Shown here in pieces: positions 17,820-25,995 of a DNA stretch of 45,207 nt. The DNA is taken from NCBI GenBank assembly GCA_903877125.1, contig CAIRCM010000171.1, positions 1 through 45,207 on the forward strand, given 5' to 3'. Under the pieces are notes generated by a model. The model was not told the DNA's origin, did not search any database, and was given only the letters and a program-made list of their open reading frames with translations. The stretch comes from an uncultured Acetobacteraceae bacterium (GTDB lineage: Bacteria; Pseudomonadota; Alphaproteobacteria; Acetobacterales; Acetobacteraceae). Each line of letters starts with the position of its first letter. Positions within the stretch are counted from its first letter, which is position 1. The position numbers were made by a program, and so were the translations under genes.

Positions 17820-18689
17820 ATGGCGAACAGGATCGGAATCATCGGCTTGGGCATTATGGGCGGCGCCATGGCGCGCAACCTGATCGACGCCGGCTGGCAG
17901 GTGTTCGGGTACGATACGGACGCCGCGCGCATGGCAATCCCCGGCCTGCAACCCCGTGACAGCGCAGCTTCCGTCGCGGCCGACAGCACCCTGATCCTGA
18001 CCAGCCTGCCATCCGTCAAAGCGGTGATCGCGACCGCCGAAGCCATCGCCGCCACCGGCCTGCCGCCGCGCATCGTCATCGAGGCCAGCACTTTGGCGCT
18101 GGAAGACAAGCTCCGCTTCCACGACATCCTGCACGCCGCCGGCCATATCCCGCTGGACTGCCCGATCTCCGGCACCGGCTCCCAGGCTATCACCAAGGAC
18201 CTGGTCATCTACGCCAGCGGCAACGCCCAGGCCATCGAGGCAACCCGCCCCGCCTTCGCCGCGTTCACCCGCGCGGTGCATGACGTCGGCGTGTTCGGCA
18301 ACGGGACACGGATGAAGCTGGTGGCGAATTTGCTTGTGGCGATCCACAACGTGGCCTCGGCCGAAGCGATGGTGCTCGGCATGAAAGCCGGACTGGACCC
18401 GAAACAGGTGGCCGATCTGGTGATGGCCGGGGCAGGGACGTCCCGCGTTTTCGAACTCCGGGCACCAATGATGGTGACGGGCGACTACCTGCCGGCCACC
18501 ATGAAGGTGGATATCTGGCAGAAGGACATGCACATCATCGGCGACTTCGCCACCGCGCTCGGCGTCCCCACGCCAACGTTCAGCGCAACCCTGCCGATTT
18601 ACGCGGCAGCCCAGGCCCAGGGCCACGGGTCGGACGACACCGCCGCGGTCTGCGCGGTGCTGGAGGCCATGGCGGCGGTAAAGCGCTGA
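17820..18689 (+). CDS. Beta-hydroxyacid dehydrogenase family (3-hydroxyisobutyrate dehydrogenase-like)
   Basis: 289 residues from ATG 17820, which follows AAGGGG at good spacing. The N-terminus carries the Rossmann motif IGIIGLGIMGGAMARNL; the substrate-binding motif appears as DCPISGTGSQA (usual DAPVSGG), and the catalytic lysine lies in GNGTRMKLVANLL, followed by the family segment EAMVLGMKAGLD. These enzymes oxidise 2- or 3-hydroxyacids (3-hydroxyisobutyrate, tartronate semialdehyde) with NAD(P). The altered SG motif leaves the substrate open. It converges on the MFS transporter gene with a 28-base gap. Confidence 0.87.
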   Translation: MANRIGIIGLGIMGGAMARNLIDAGWQVFGYDTDAARMAIPGLQPRDSAASVAADSTLILTSLPSVKAVIATAEAIAATGLPPRIVIEASTLALEDKLRFHDILHAAGHIPLDCPISGTGSQAITKDLVIYASGNAQAIEATRPAFAAFTRAVHDVGVFGNGTRMKLVANLLVAIHNVASAEAMVLGMKAGLDPKQVADLVMAGAGTSRVFELRAPMMVTGDYLPATMKVDIWQKDMHIIGDFATALGVPTPTFSATLPIYAAAQAQGHGSDDTAAVCAVLEAMAAVKR

Positions 18690-18717
18690 CGCCCTGCCGC
18701 CGCCCCAGGGCGACCGA

Positions 18718-20040
18718 TCAGTGTCCGCTCCCCACGCTCCCCGCCTTCCGCAACCGCGCATGCGGGATCGCGAAAGCGGCCAGGAACGTCCCGAACCCGA
18801 TCAGTAACGCGGCAGCCGTGAACCCCGAATAGATTGTGCCGGTATAATCCTTCAGAAACCCAACCGACGCCGGCCCGAGCAGACCGCCGAACTGCCCCAT
18901 TGCACTGATCAGCGCGATGCCCGCCGCCGCGCCGCGGCCTTCCAGCCAGACCGGCGGGATCGTCCAGAAGATCATGAACAGCGAGTAGGCACTGCCCACG
19001 GAAAGCGCCAGCAGCATCGCGGTGCCGATCAGGCTCCCTGACACCAGAGGCAATGCCAGATAGCAGGCCGCCGCCGCCAACCCCGCGCCGAACATGTGCC
19101 ATTTGCGCTCCAGCGCCCGGTCGGAGCTGCGGCAGAGCACCAGCACCTCGATCGCCGCGAAACCCCAGACGAACATCAGGATATGCGCCGCCTCGGTCAC
19201 CGATTTGGCACCGGCCAGCTGCAACAGGGTCGGGAACCAGACGTTGCTGTTGTTCAGGTAGGCGGTGCTGAAATAGATGAACACCATCAGCCACACGCGC
19301 GGACTGGTGAACACCTGCATCACGCTGGCCGCCACGCCGTGCTTGTGCGCCGCGCGATCCGCCGCCATGTCGGCGACCACGATGTCCTTTTCCGCCTGCG
19401 TCAGGAACTTCGCGTTCTCCGGCCGGTCGGTCAGCAGGAACCACGCGCTGAGACCCAACAGCACGGCGGGAACGCCGTCGATCAGGAACAGCCAGCGCCA
19501 CCCGCGCATGCCCATGAGCCCGTCCATCCCGTCCATGATCCCGCCGGAAATCGCACCGCCGACGATCCCGGACAGCGGAATGCCTACCAGGAACAGACTC
19601 GTCGCCCGCCCCCGCTGATGGTTCGGGAACCAGAAGCTCAAATACAGCAGCACGCCCGGGAAGAACCCGGCTTCGAACGCGCCGAGGAAGAAGCGTTGGA
19701 TATAGAACCACGTATCGTTCTGCGCCCACGCCATGGAGACGGTGACCAAACCCCAAAGCGTCATGATCCGCATCAGCGTTTTCGGTGCGCCGATCTTCAG
19801 CAACCACATGTTGCTCGGAATTTCGAACAGGATATAGCCGACGAAGAAGGCCGACGTGATCAGGCCGAACACCGTGTCCGACAGGTGCATGTCCTTCATG
19901 AACTGCAACTTGGCGTAGCCGATGCTGACGCGGTCCAGATAGTTGATCACGTAGCAGGCCAGCAGGAACGGCAGCAGGCGCCAGCCGATCTTGCGGTAGA
20001 CGGCATTGTGGTCCGGTGCGGTGGCAGTGGTTGCGGACAT
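18718..20040 (-). CDS. MFS transporter, anion:cation symporter family
   Basis: 440 residues from ATG 20040. Twelve membrane segments; the opening RLLPFLLACYVINYLDRVSIGYAKLQF and FFLGAFEAGFFPGVLLYLSFWFP are hallmarks of the ACS family (phthalate, tartrate, 4-hydroxyphenylacetate and hexuronate transporters). A cytoplasmic loop with LTDRPENAKFLTQAEK follows helix 6, as in tartrate transporters. It likely imports an organic acid anion with protons. Upstream in-frame codons give a 34-residue basic extension that is not membrane-like and was left out. Confidence 0.88.
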   Translation of the reverse strand: MSATTATAPDHNAVYRKIGWRLLPFLLACYVINYLDRVSIGYAKLQFMKDMHLSDTVFGLITSAFFVGYILFEIPSNMWLLKIGAPKTLMRIMTLWGLVTVSMAWAQNDTWFYIQRFFLGAFEAGFFPGVLLYLSFWFPNHQRGRATSLFLVGIPLSGIVGGAISGGIMDGMDGLMGMRGWRWLFLIDGVPAVLLGLSAWFLLTDRPENAKFLTQAEKDIVVADMAADRAAHKHGVAASVMQVFTSPRVWLMVFIYFSTAYLNNSNVWFPTLLQLAGAKSVTEAAHILMFVWGFAAIEVLVLCRSSDRALERKWHMFGAGLAAAACYLALPLVSGSLIGTAMLLALSVGSAYSLFMIFWTIPPVWLEGRGAAAGIALISAMGQFGGLLGPASVGFLKDYTGTIYSGFTAAALLIGFGTFLAAFAIPHARLRKAGSVGSGH

Positions 20041-20092
20041 GGTTCTTGGAGGCCCCCTCGTTTGATGCGCGCTCCATAGCCGGCCGGTTCGA

Positions 20093-20198
20093 CCTTGGCC
20101 AGACCGGCTCGGGGACATCTTCCAGGCGCACCAGGCACGCACGAATGTGACCGGGACATGCCCAGCCTCGCCGCGAGTTCGGTGTGGTTGATGTGGCG
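20093..20198 (-). pseudogene. Possible helix-turn-helix regulator relic upstream of the MFS gene
   Basis: On the minus strand one frame reads NHTELAARLGMSRSH, a good helix-turn-helix core; a one-base shift continues GHIRACLVRLEDVPEPV, as in AsnC- or Crp-type winged helices. No open frame joins the pieces and no effector domain is seen. It may be the remains of a transporter regulator or a chance pattern. Confidence 0.2.
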
Positions 20199-20238
20199 CC
20201 CAGGTGGTAGTTACCCGTGTCGCCGAGGAAAACCCCAG

Positions 20239-21876
20239 ATGCGCTTATCACTCCTGTTTGCCGGGTCGATCGTGGCCGTCCTGCTCGCGCGCGCTGCGTC
20301 GGCGGACGATGCCCAGACCTGCACGCAGGGTGCGGGGGATGCGAAAATCGAGGCCTGTTCGGCGGCGATCCAATCCGGGAAATGGTCCGGTGCCGGTCTG
20401 GCCTGGGCATTTACCAATCGGGGCTACGCCTATTACGACAAGGGCGACCCCGACCATGCGATCGCCGATTACAATCAGGCGCTGAAACTCGATCCAAAAT
20501 CCGCCTTCGCCTTCACGGGCCGTGGTCATGCCTATCGCAGCAAGGGCGACACCACCCATGCTTTGGCGGATTATAACGAGGCGATTCGGCTCGACCCGAA
20601 ATTCGCCTTCGCCTTCAACGGGCGCGGACGGGCTTATCAGGACGCCGCCGATCAGGATCATGCCATCGCCGATTTCAACCGGGCGTTGGAACTCGATCCG
20701 AAGATTGTGCTGGCCTACATCAATCGTGGCAACGCGTATGAAGCGAAGGGCGACAAGGATCGCGCGATCGCCGACTACAGCACCGCGATCCAGCTCTATC
20801 CCGCGCTGTCGATCGCCTACATCAACCGAGCCAATGTCTTCAGTGCCAAGGGCGAGGCGGATCAAGCCATCGCCGATTACAATATAGGGCTGCGCCTCGA
20901 TCCCAATTTCGCCGCCGGTTATGTTCATCGGGGCAATGCCCATCGCGCCAAGGGCGAGTTGGATCTTGCAATCGCCGATTATATCGAGGCGCTGAGGATC
21001 GATCCCAATCTGGCCGACGCATATGTGAACCGCGGTCTCGCCGAGCAGGGTAAGGGCGACGCGAACGCGGCGGTGGTATCGTATGGGGCGGCGCTGCGAA
21101 TCGACCCGAAATCGGCTGTCGCGCATATCGACCGCGGGAATGTCTACCAGGACATCGGCGATCCGGACCGGGCGATCGCCGATTACGACGAAGCGGTGCG
21201 CCTCGATCCCAAATCGGCGCTGGCCTTCGCCAACCGGGGCAACGCGTATCTGAGCAAGGGCGATCCGGATCGGGCGATTGCCGATTACGACGCGGCTTTG
21301 CGGTTGGATCCGAAATCCGTTGTGGCATTCCTCGACCGCGGACTCGCGCGGCAAAGCAAGGGGGACCAGGAACGGGCCTTCGCCGATTTTAATGCGGCGG
21401 CCGGCCTCGATCCTCGTTCCGCCGCCGCATACCGCGGCCGGGGACTGGCGCAGTTGTTTCGTGGCCACAAGCCGCAGGCGCTGGCCGATATCGCCCAGGC
21501 CGCGGAGATCGATCCGTCCGACGCGTATACCGTGCTGTGGCTGGATATCGTGGGGCAGCGCAACGGATTGGCGAGCCGGCTGGCAAAGGACGTTGTGCGT
21601 TTGGACATGACCGCGTGGCCGGCGCCGATCGTGCGGCTGTTCATGGGGCAGTTGACGCCGGAAGCGATGATGGCGGCGGCAGCCGATGCGGATGGCCCGA
21701 TCAAAGCCGGGCGGATGTGCGAAGCGAATTTCTACAGCGGGGAATTCGCGCTCCGGCAGGGCAACAAGGCGGAGGCCGAGCGCCTTCTGCGGCTCGCGGA
21801 GGAAGGGTGTCCGAAAGGGTACCAGGAACTGGCGTTGGCGGCGGCGGAGCTGAAGGTGCTGGGCGCCGGCCGTTAG
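20239..21876 (+). CDS. Secreted TPR repeat protein
   Basis: 545 residues from ATG 20239, which follows GAGGAAA. A signal peptide (MRLSLLFAGSIVAVLLARAASA) is followed by a short region containing two cysteines and then eleven consecutive tetratricopeptide repeats of exactly 34 residues with consensus NRGNAY-x2-KGD-x-DRAIADY-x2-AL-x-LDPKS. The C-terminal 120 residues contain a CEANFYSGEFALRQGNKAEA segment, often found at the end of alphaproteobacterial TPR proteins. It is probably a periplasmic scaffold for protein contacts; no partner can be named. Upstream in-frame starts would bury the signal peptide and are rejected. Confidence 0.87.
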   Translation: MRLSLLFAGSIVAVLLARAASADDAQTCTQGAGDAKIEACSAAIQSGKWSGAGLAWAFTNRGYAYYDKGDPDHAIADYNQALKLDPKSAFAFTGRGHAYRSKGDTTHALADYNEAIRLDPKFAFAFNGRGRAYQDAADQDHAIADFNRALELDPKIVLAYINRGNAYEAKGDKDRAIADYSTAIQLYPALSIAYINRANVFSAKGEADQAIADYNIGLRLDPNFAAGYVHRGNAHRAKGELDLAIADYIEALRIDPNLADAYVNRGLAEQGKGDANAAVVSYGAALRIDPKSAVAHIDRGNVYQDIGDPDRAIADYDEAVRLDPKSALAFANRGNAYLSKGDPDRAIADYDAALRLDPKSVVAFLDRGLARQSKGDQERAFADFNAAAGLDPRSAAAYRGRGLAQLFRGHKPQALADIAQAAEIDPSDAYTVLWLDIVGQRNGLASRLAKDVVRLDMTAWPAPIVRLFMGQLTPEAMMAAAADADGPIKAGRMCEANFYSGEFALRQGNKAEAERLLRLAEEGCPKGYQELALAAAELKVLGAGR

Positions 21877-22053
21877 GCGGCTGGCATTCGTTCGTGCCCC
21901 GGTTTCGCGCCCGGTATTGTGCAATGATGTCGGCACCGGCGGGGGGAAGCCGCGGATGCGGACGGAACCCGCCACCACCATCCCCTCCGCACCCCCACAA
22001 ACCCATGCTACAACGCCTCCGGAATCGCCCGACCAAGCCGGAGGAAGCACCCC

Positions 22054-23016
22054 ATGTCCGATCGTAATCTCGCCCTCGACCTGGTGCGCGTCACCGAAGC
22101 CGCGGCCCTCGCCGCCTCCCGCTGGATCGGGCTCGGCAAAAAGAACGACGCCGACGGCGCGGCGGTGGAGGCCATGCGCAAGACCTTCGACACCGTCGCC
22201 ATCGACGGCACCGTGGTCATCGGCGAAGGCGAGATGGACGAAGCCCCGATGCTGTTCATCGGCGAAAAGGTCGGCGCCGGCGGTCCCAAAATGGACATCG
22301 CCGTCGACCCGTTGGAGGGCACCACCCTCACCGCCAAGGGCGGCGCCAACGCCATCGCCACCCTCGCCGTGGCGCAGCACGGCAATTTCCTGCACGCGCC
22401 GGATATCTACATGGACAAGATCGCCGTCGGCGGTGGCCTCCCGCTGGGTGTCGTCGATCTCGACTCATCGGTCGCGACCAATCTGCGCAGCCTCGCACGT
22501 GCCAAGAAATGCGAGGTATCGGATCTCGTGGCCTGCATCCTCGACCGCGACCGCCACGCCGAACTGATCGCCAAATGCCGCGAAGCCGGCGCCCGGATCA
22601 TGCTGATCTCGGATGGCGACGTGTACGGCGTGATGGCGACGACCATGCCGGACTCGCTGGTCGACATCTATCTCGGATCCGGCGGCGCGCCGGAGGGCGT
22701 GCTGGCCGCGGCGGCATTGCGCTGCGTCGGCGGCCAGATGCAGGGGCGCCTGCTGTATGAGGACGACTCGCAGATCGAACGTGTCCGCTCCATGGGCCAC
22801 GCCGATCCGAAGAAGGTGTTTACGTGTGAGGAAATGGCCAAGGGCGACGTCATGTTCGCCGCCACCGGAGTCACCCCTGGTGCCATGCTGCGCGGCGTGA
22901 AACGGTTCGGTCACGGCGCGATCACCCATTCCGTGATCATGCGCAGCGCCTCGGGCACCGTGCGCTATGTCGAGGCGCATCATAACTTCGCCACCAAGAC
23001 CTGGACGGCGACTTGA
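22054..23016 (+). CDS. glpX: Fructose-1,6-bisphosphatase class II
   Basis: 320 residues. The metal and substrate motifs of GlpX are all there: VVIGEGEMDEAPMLF (about 49-63), DIAVDPLEGTT (about 78-88) and the later SDGDVYGVMATT and GSGGAPEGVLAAAALRC. The enzyme removes the 1-phosphate of fructose 1,6-bisphosphate in gluconeogenesis; in autotrophs it may also act on sedoheptulose bisphosphate. A strong site, GGAGGAA, precedes ATG 22054. Its TGA overlaps the recJ start, and the glpX-recJ pairing is common in Alphaproteobacteria, often with hom in front; hom is absent here. Confidence 0.95.
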   Translation: MSDRNLALDLVRVTEAAALAASRWIGLGKKNDADGAAVEAMRKTFDTVAIDGTVVIGEGEMDEAPMLFIGEKVGAGGPKMDIAVDPLEGTTLTAKGGANAIATLAVAQHGNFLHAPDIYMDKIAVGGGLPLGVVDLDSSVATNLRSLARAKKCEVSDLVACILDRDRHAELIAKCREAGARIMLISDGDVYGVMATTMPDSLVDIYLGSGGAPEGVLAAAALRCVGGQMQGRLLYEDDSQIERVRSMGHADPKKVFTCEEMAKGDVMFAATGVTPGAMLRGVKRFGHGAITHSVIMRSASGTVRYVEAHHNFATKTWTAT

Positions 23017-24782
23017 CCGACGCTGCCCTCGGTGTTGCCCGAAGCCTCGGCGGCCGGCGCTGGATCTGGCGCGCGGGGGAGGATCGGGTCGCTCTGGGCA
23101 TCGCACAGCGGCTGAACCTGCCGGAAATCGTGGGGCGCCTGCTGGCCGCGCGCGGCGTCGGGCTGGAAGCCGCCACGAATTTCCTCGAACCGACCTTGCG
23201 GGCGCTGCTGCCCGATCCGTCGGTGCTCACGGACATGGATGCCGCCGCCGAGCGTCTGGCGGGCGCGGTGCGCAATCATGAAACTGTGGGCGTGTTCGGC
23301 GACTACGACGTGGATGGCGCCTGCTCGGCGGCACTGATGGTCACGTTCCTGCGCGGCCTCGGCTGCACCGTGCACCACCATGTGCCCGACCGCATGAAGG
23401 AAGGCTACGGACCGAACGGCCCTGCCTTGCTCGGCCTCGTCGAACGCGGCGTGCAACTGATCGTCTGCGTCGACTGCGGCACTGCCGCCGCGGCGGCGCT
23501 CAACGCGGTGCGAGGCGCGGCTGACGTCATCGTCCTCGATCACCATAAGTCGGAGGGCGCGACGCCCCCGATCCTCGCCACCGTCAACCCCAACCGGCTG
23601 GACGATACCTCTGGCCTGGGGACGCTGTGCGCCGCCGGCGTCGCCTTTCTGACCGCGGTCGCGACGGTCCGCGCCCTCCGCAAATCCGGCCATTTTGCCG
23701 CGGCGCGGGAGCCCGATCTGATGGCGCTCCTGGACCTCGTTGCACTCGCCACCGTCTGCGACGTGATGCCGCTGACCGGCGTCAACCGTGCACTGGTCTG
23801 CCAGGGACTGAAGGTCATGGGCAAGCGCGGCCGGCCGGGCATCGCCGCCCTGCTGGACGTGACACAGGCGCGGGACCGGCTCTCGACCTTCACATGCGGC
23901 TTCGCGCTCGGCCCGCGCATCAACGCCGCCGGCCGGATCAGCGAGGCCGACATGGGCCTGCGCCTGCTGCTGTCCGAAGACCCCGCCGAGGCACTGGCCC
24001 TCGCCGAACGCCTCGACAGCGTGAACCGCCAACGCCAGGAGGTGGAGGCGGGGATGCTGGAAACCGCCCTGGCCGAGGCCGCTGCACAGGTCGAAGCCGG
24101 CAGCGCCGCGGTGCTGGTGGCCGGGGAGGCCTGGCATCCCGGCGTCGTCGGCATCGTCGCCGGCCGCATCAAGGAACGTTTCAACCGCCCCGCTTGCGTC
24201 GCCGGCATCGCGGCGGGTCTTGCCAAGGGGTCGGGACGCTCGGTGACCGGCATCGATCTGGGCGCGGCGGTCATAGCGGCGCGCCAAGCGGGTATCCTGG
24301 CGACCGGCGGCGGGCATTCGATGGCCGCCGGGTTTTCGCTGACCCCCGACCGAATCACCGAATTCCGCGCCTTCCTGAACGAACGGCTGGCCGCCGCGTC
24401 CAATCTGCCGGGCGCGGCCGATCTCCCGGTCGAAGGCAGCCTCGCGGTGCCCGGCGCAACCGTGGAACTGGCCCGGCAACTCGACCGGCTGGCCCCATTC
24501 GGCGCTGGGAATGAAGAACCGACCTTGGTGCTCCAGCGCGCCCGCGTCGTCCGCGCCGATCGGGTGGGCAAGGAAGGCAATACGATTCGCGCCTTCGTGG
24601 AAGGGGAGGGAGGTGGTCCCCGGCTCAAGGCGATGCTGTTCCGCGCGCGCGATGGCGCCCTGTCCGATGCCCTGCTGAGCCGGGCCGGATTACCCATGCA
24701 TCTGGCCGGAAATCTGCGCGCCGAGGAATGGAACGGATCGGTCGCCCCCGGATTTTTTATCGCCGATGCGGCGATGGCTTAA
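23013..24782 (+). CDS. recJ: Single-stranded-DNA-specific exonuclease RecJ
   Basis: 589 residues. DHH-phosphoesterase motifs are intact: GVFGDYDVDGACSAAL (motif I), IVCVDCGTAA, VLDHHKSEGATPP (DHH motif) and LATVCDVMPLTGVNR. The DHHA1 domain is marked by GGGHSMAAGFSL and is followed by an OB-like C-terminal region. RecJ degrades 5' single strands in recombination and mismatch or base excision repair. The start is a TTG at 23013 that overlaps the glpX stop by four bases (TTGA); the protein then begins TDAALGVARSLGGRRW, in keeping with the family N-terminus. Confidence 0.95.
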   Translation: MTDAALGVARSLGGRRWIWRAGEDRVALGIAQRLNLPEIVGRLLAARGVGLEAATNFLEPTLRALLPDPSVLTDMDAAAERLAGAVRNHETVGVFGDYDVDGACSAALMVTFLRGLGCTVHHHVPDRMKEGYGPNGPALLGLVERGVQLIVCVDCGTAAAAALNAVRGAADVIVLDHHKSEGATPPILATVNPNRLDDTSGLGTLCAAGVAFLTAVATVRALRKSGHFAAAREPDLMALLDLVALATVCDVMPLTGVNRALVCQGLKVMGKRGRPGIAALLDVTQARDRLSTFTCGFALGPRINAAGRISEADMGLRLLLSEDPAEALALAERLDSVNRQRQEVEAGMLETALAEAAAQVEAGSAAVLVAGEAWHPGVVGIVAGRIKERFNRPACVAGIAAGLAKGSGRSVTGIDLGAAVIAARQAGILATGGGHSMAAGFSLTPDRITEFRAFLNERLAAASNLPGAADLPVEGSLAVPGATVELARQLDRLAPFGAGNEEPTLVLQRARVVRADRVGKEGNTIRAFVEGEGGGPRLKAMLFRARDGALSDALLSRAGLPMHLAGNLRAEEWNGSVAPGFFIADAAMA

Positions 24783-24826
24783 GTGACCGCTTGACCCCGG
24801 CCGACACCTCGGCTACCCACCGCCTC

Positions 24827-24845
24827 CCGAGCGGTTGCCGCTCGG
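24827..24845 (+). terminator. Perfect stem-loop between recJ and tRNA-Glu
   Basis: CCGAGCGG (24827-24834) and CCGCTCGG (24838-24845) form an 8-bp perfect stem with a TTG loop, 45 bases after recJ. There is no T-run, so it may be a recJ 3' end or a processing signal ahead of the tRNA, which starts 13 bases later. A weak promoter-like TTGACC lies at 24791. Confidence 0.4.
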
Positions 24846-24857
24846 AAAGTCCGGCCA

Positions 24858-24933
24858 GTCCCGTTCGTCTAGAGGCCCAGGACACTGCCCTTTCACGGCG
24901 GCGACAGGGGTTCGAATCCCCTACGGGACGCCA
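24858..24933 (+). tRNA. tRNA-Glu (anticodon TTC)
   Basis: The acceptor stem GTCCCGT (24858-24864) pairs perfectly with ACGGGAC (24923-24929), followed by discriminator G and an encoded CCA (24931-24933). The anticodon stem CTGCC/GGCGG encloses loop CTTTCAC, with anticodon TTC at 24892-24894, reading GAA. The T arm AGGGGTTCGAATCCCCT is canonical. The gene marks the border between the glpX-recJ core pair and the catabolic region; tRNA genes are frequent integration sites, but I see no copy of its 3' end elsewhere in the window and no integrase. Confidence 0.95.
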
Positions 24934-24984
24934 CTTTCTCAAAAGTGCGCATGAATTGGTGCGAAGCCCCGCACCACCAGGACG

Positions 24985-25893
24985 TCACGCTCCGAAAGAC
25001 AGCCCAGCCTTGCGGTACATCTCCCGGATGACCCGCAGCATGACCGGAAGCTCCGGGTTCCGGTCACCCTTCCGTGTGCTCATGATCACCGGCGAAACCG
25101 CACCGGCCTCGTCCAGCGTGCGATAGACGACGTTGTCGCGGCGCAATCGCTCGACCGACGCCGGCACAAGGCAAACCCCGCTCTCCGCCGCGACCAACCC
25201 CAGCGCGGTCTGCAGTTCCTTGACCTCATGCACGGCGGCCGGTTGCACACCGCGATCCCGAAACAGTGCCAGCACCTGATCCGCGTAGCTCGGGCGCGGT
25301 GCTTTGGGGTAAACGATCAGCGTGTCGCCCGCGAGCTCGTCCAATGTCAGCGCACCAAGACGCGATGCCGCCCGATGCGACACAAAAAGCGCCGCGCTGA
25401 GTTTTTCGTTGCGTAACAAAGTGCGCTCGACCGCCGGATCGTTGAACTCGATCCGCCCGAACCCGATATCGATTCGGCCTTCCTTCAGCGCCGCCAATTG
25501 TTCCAGTGTCGTGAGTTCATGGAAACTGACATCGACATCGGGACGTGCCTCGCGATACCGCCGCACGCATTCCGGCAGATAGCCGTACAGCGTCGAAGCG
25601 ACGAACCCGATCCCCAGCCGCTGCCGCCGCGCGGCCTGGAGTTGACGCATCATCGCCTTCATACCGTCGATGCGTTCCAGTATCTGCACCGCCTAATCGA
25701 AGAACAACTGTCCTGACTCGGTCAGCCGGACAGGCCGGGCGCCACGTTCGATCAGCGTCGAACCCATCTCATCCTCCAACGCCTGAATCTGCCGGCTGAG
25801 CGGCGGCTGGGCGATGTGCATGAGTTCGGCCGCGCGCGTGAAGTTACGTTCCCGCGCAACGGCGACGAAATAGCGGAGTTGGCGCAGCTCCAG
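24985..25893 (-). pseudogene. LysR-type regulator (BenM/CatM-like), interrupted by amber codon
   Basis: The minus strand from 25893 encodes 302 residues of a LysR regulator: ELRQLRYFVAVARERNFTRA, then AQPPLSRQIQALEDEMG, then GARPVRLTESGQLFFD, then an in-frame TAG at 25695-25693, then AVQILERIDGMKAMMRQLQ and a complete effector domain to 24985. In relatives such as BenM and CatM the corresponding position is an ordinary residue of the linker helix (often Gln, so CAG to TAG is likely). The position of the initiating Met is a CTG, preceded at seven bases by a perfect GGAGG. No ATG, GTG or TTG is available between the upstream in-frame stop and the HTH. Only the effector domain could still be made, from GTG 25689. 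It is divergent from ben-cat and was very probably its activator. Confidence 0.85.
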
Positions 25894-25916
25894 GACGATA
25901 CCTCCAGGGTATGGTT

Positions 25917-25933
25917 ACGACCCATTTAGTCGT
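25917..25933. promoter_or_regulatory. Candidate LysR-type operator between the regulator and benA
   Basis: ACGAC (25917-25921) and GTCGT (25929-25933) form an inverted repeat with a 7-base spacer, the geometry of LysR-family boxes such as ATAC-N7-GTAT at ben/cat promoters, though the classical T-N11-A core is here G-N11-C. It lies in the 102-base divergent gap. Confidence 0.35.
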
Positions 25934-25995
25934 GGACCGACCGTCCCGTAAAGCGCCATGACGCCCCCACGGAAGCAAGCAACAGGAGGACGAAC

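Noticed and set aside
20248-22395. 715-codon open frame on the minus strand
   Set aside because: It is exactly antisense to the TPR gene, whose repeated GC-rich codons leave the opposite strand free of stops; it has no signal, domain or ribosome site.
22980-24479. 499-codon minus-strand open frame
   Set aside because: Antisense to recJ, with no recognisable domain.
24858-24933. Duplicate of the tRNA-Glu 3' end as an attachment site within the window
   Set aside because: A similar TTCGAATCC string near 26447 is inside benA and does not extend; no true copy was seen.
24958-24975. GGTGCG-AAGCCC-CGCACC hairpin after the tRNA as terminator
   Set aside because: Only six base pairs and no T-run; too weak to call.
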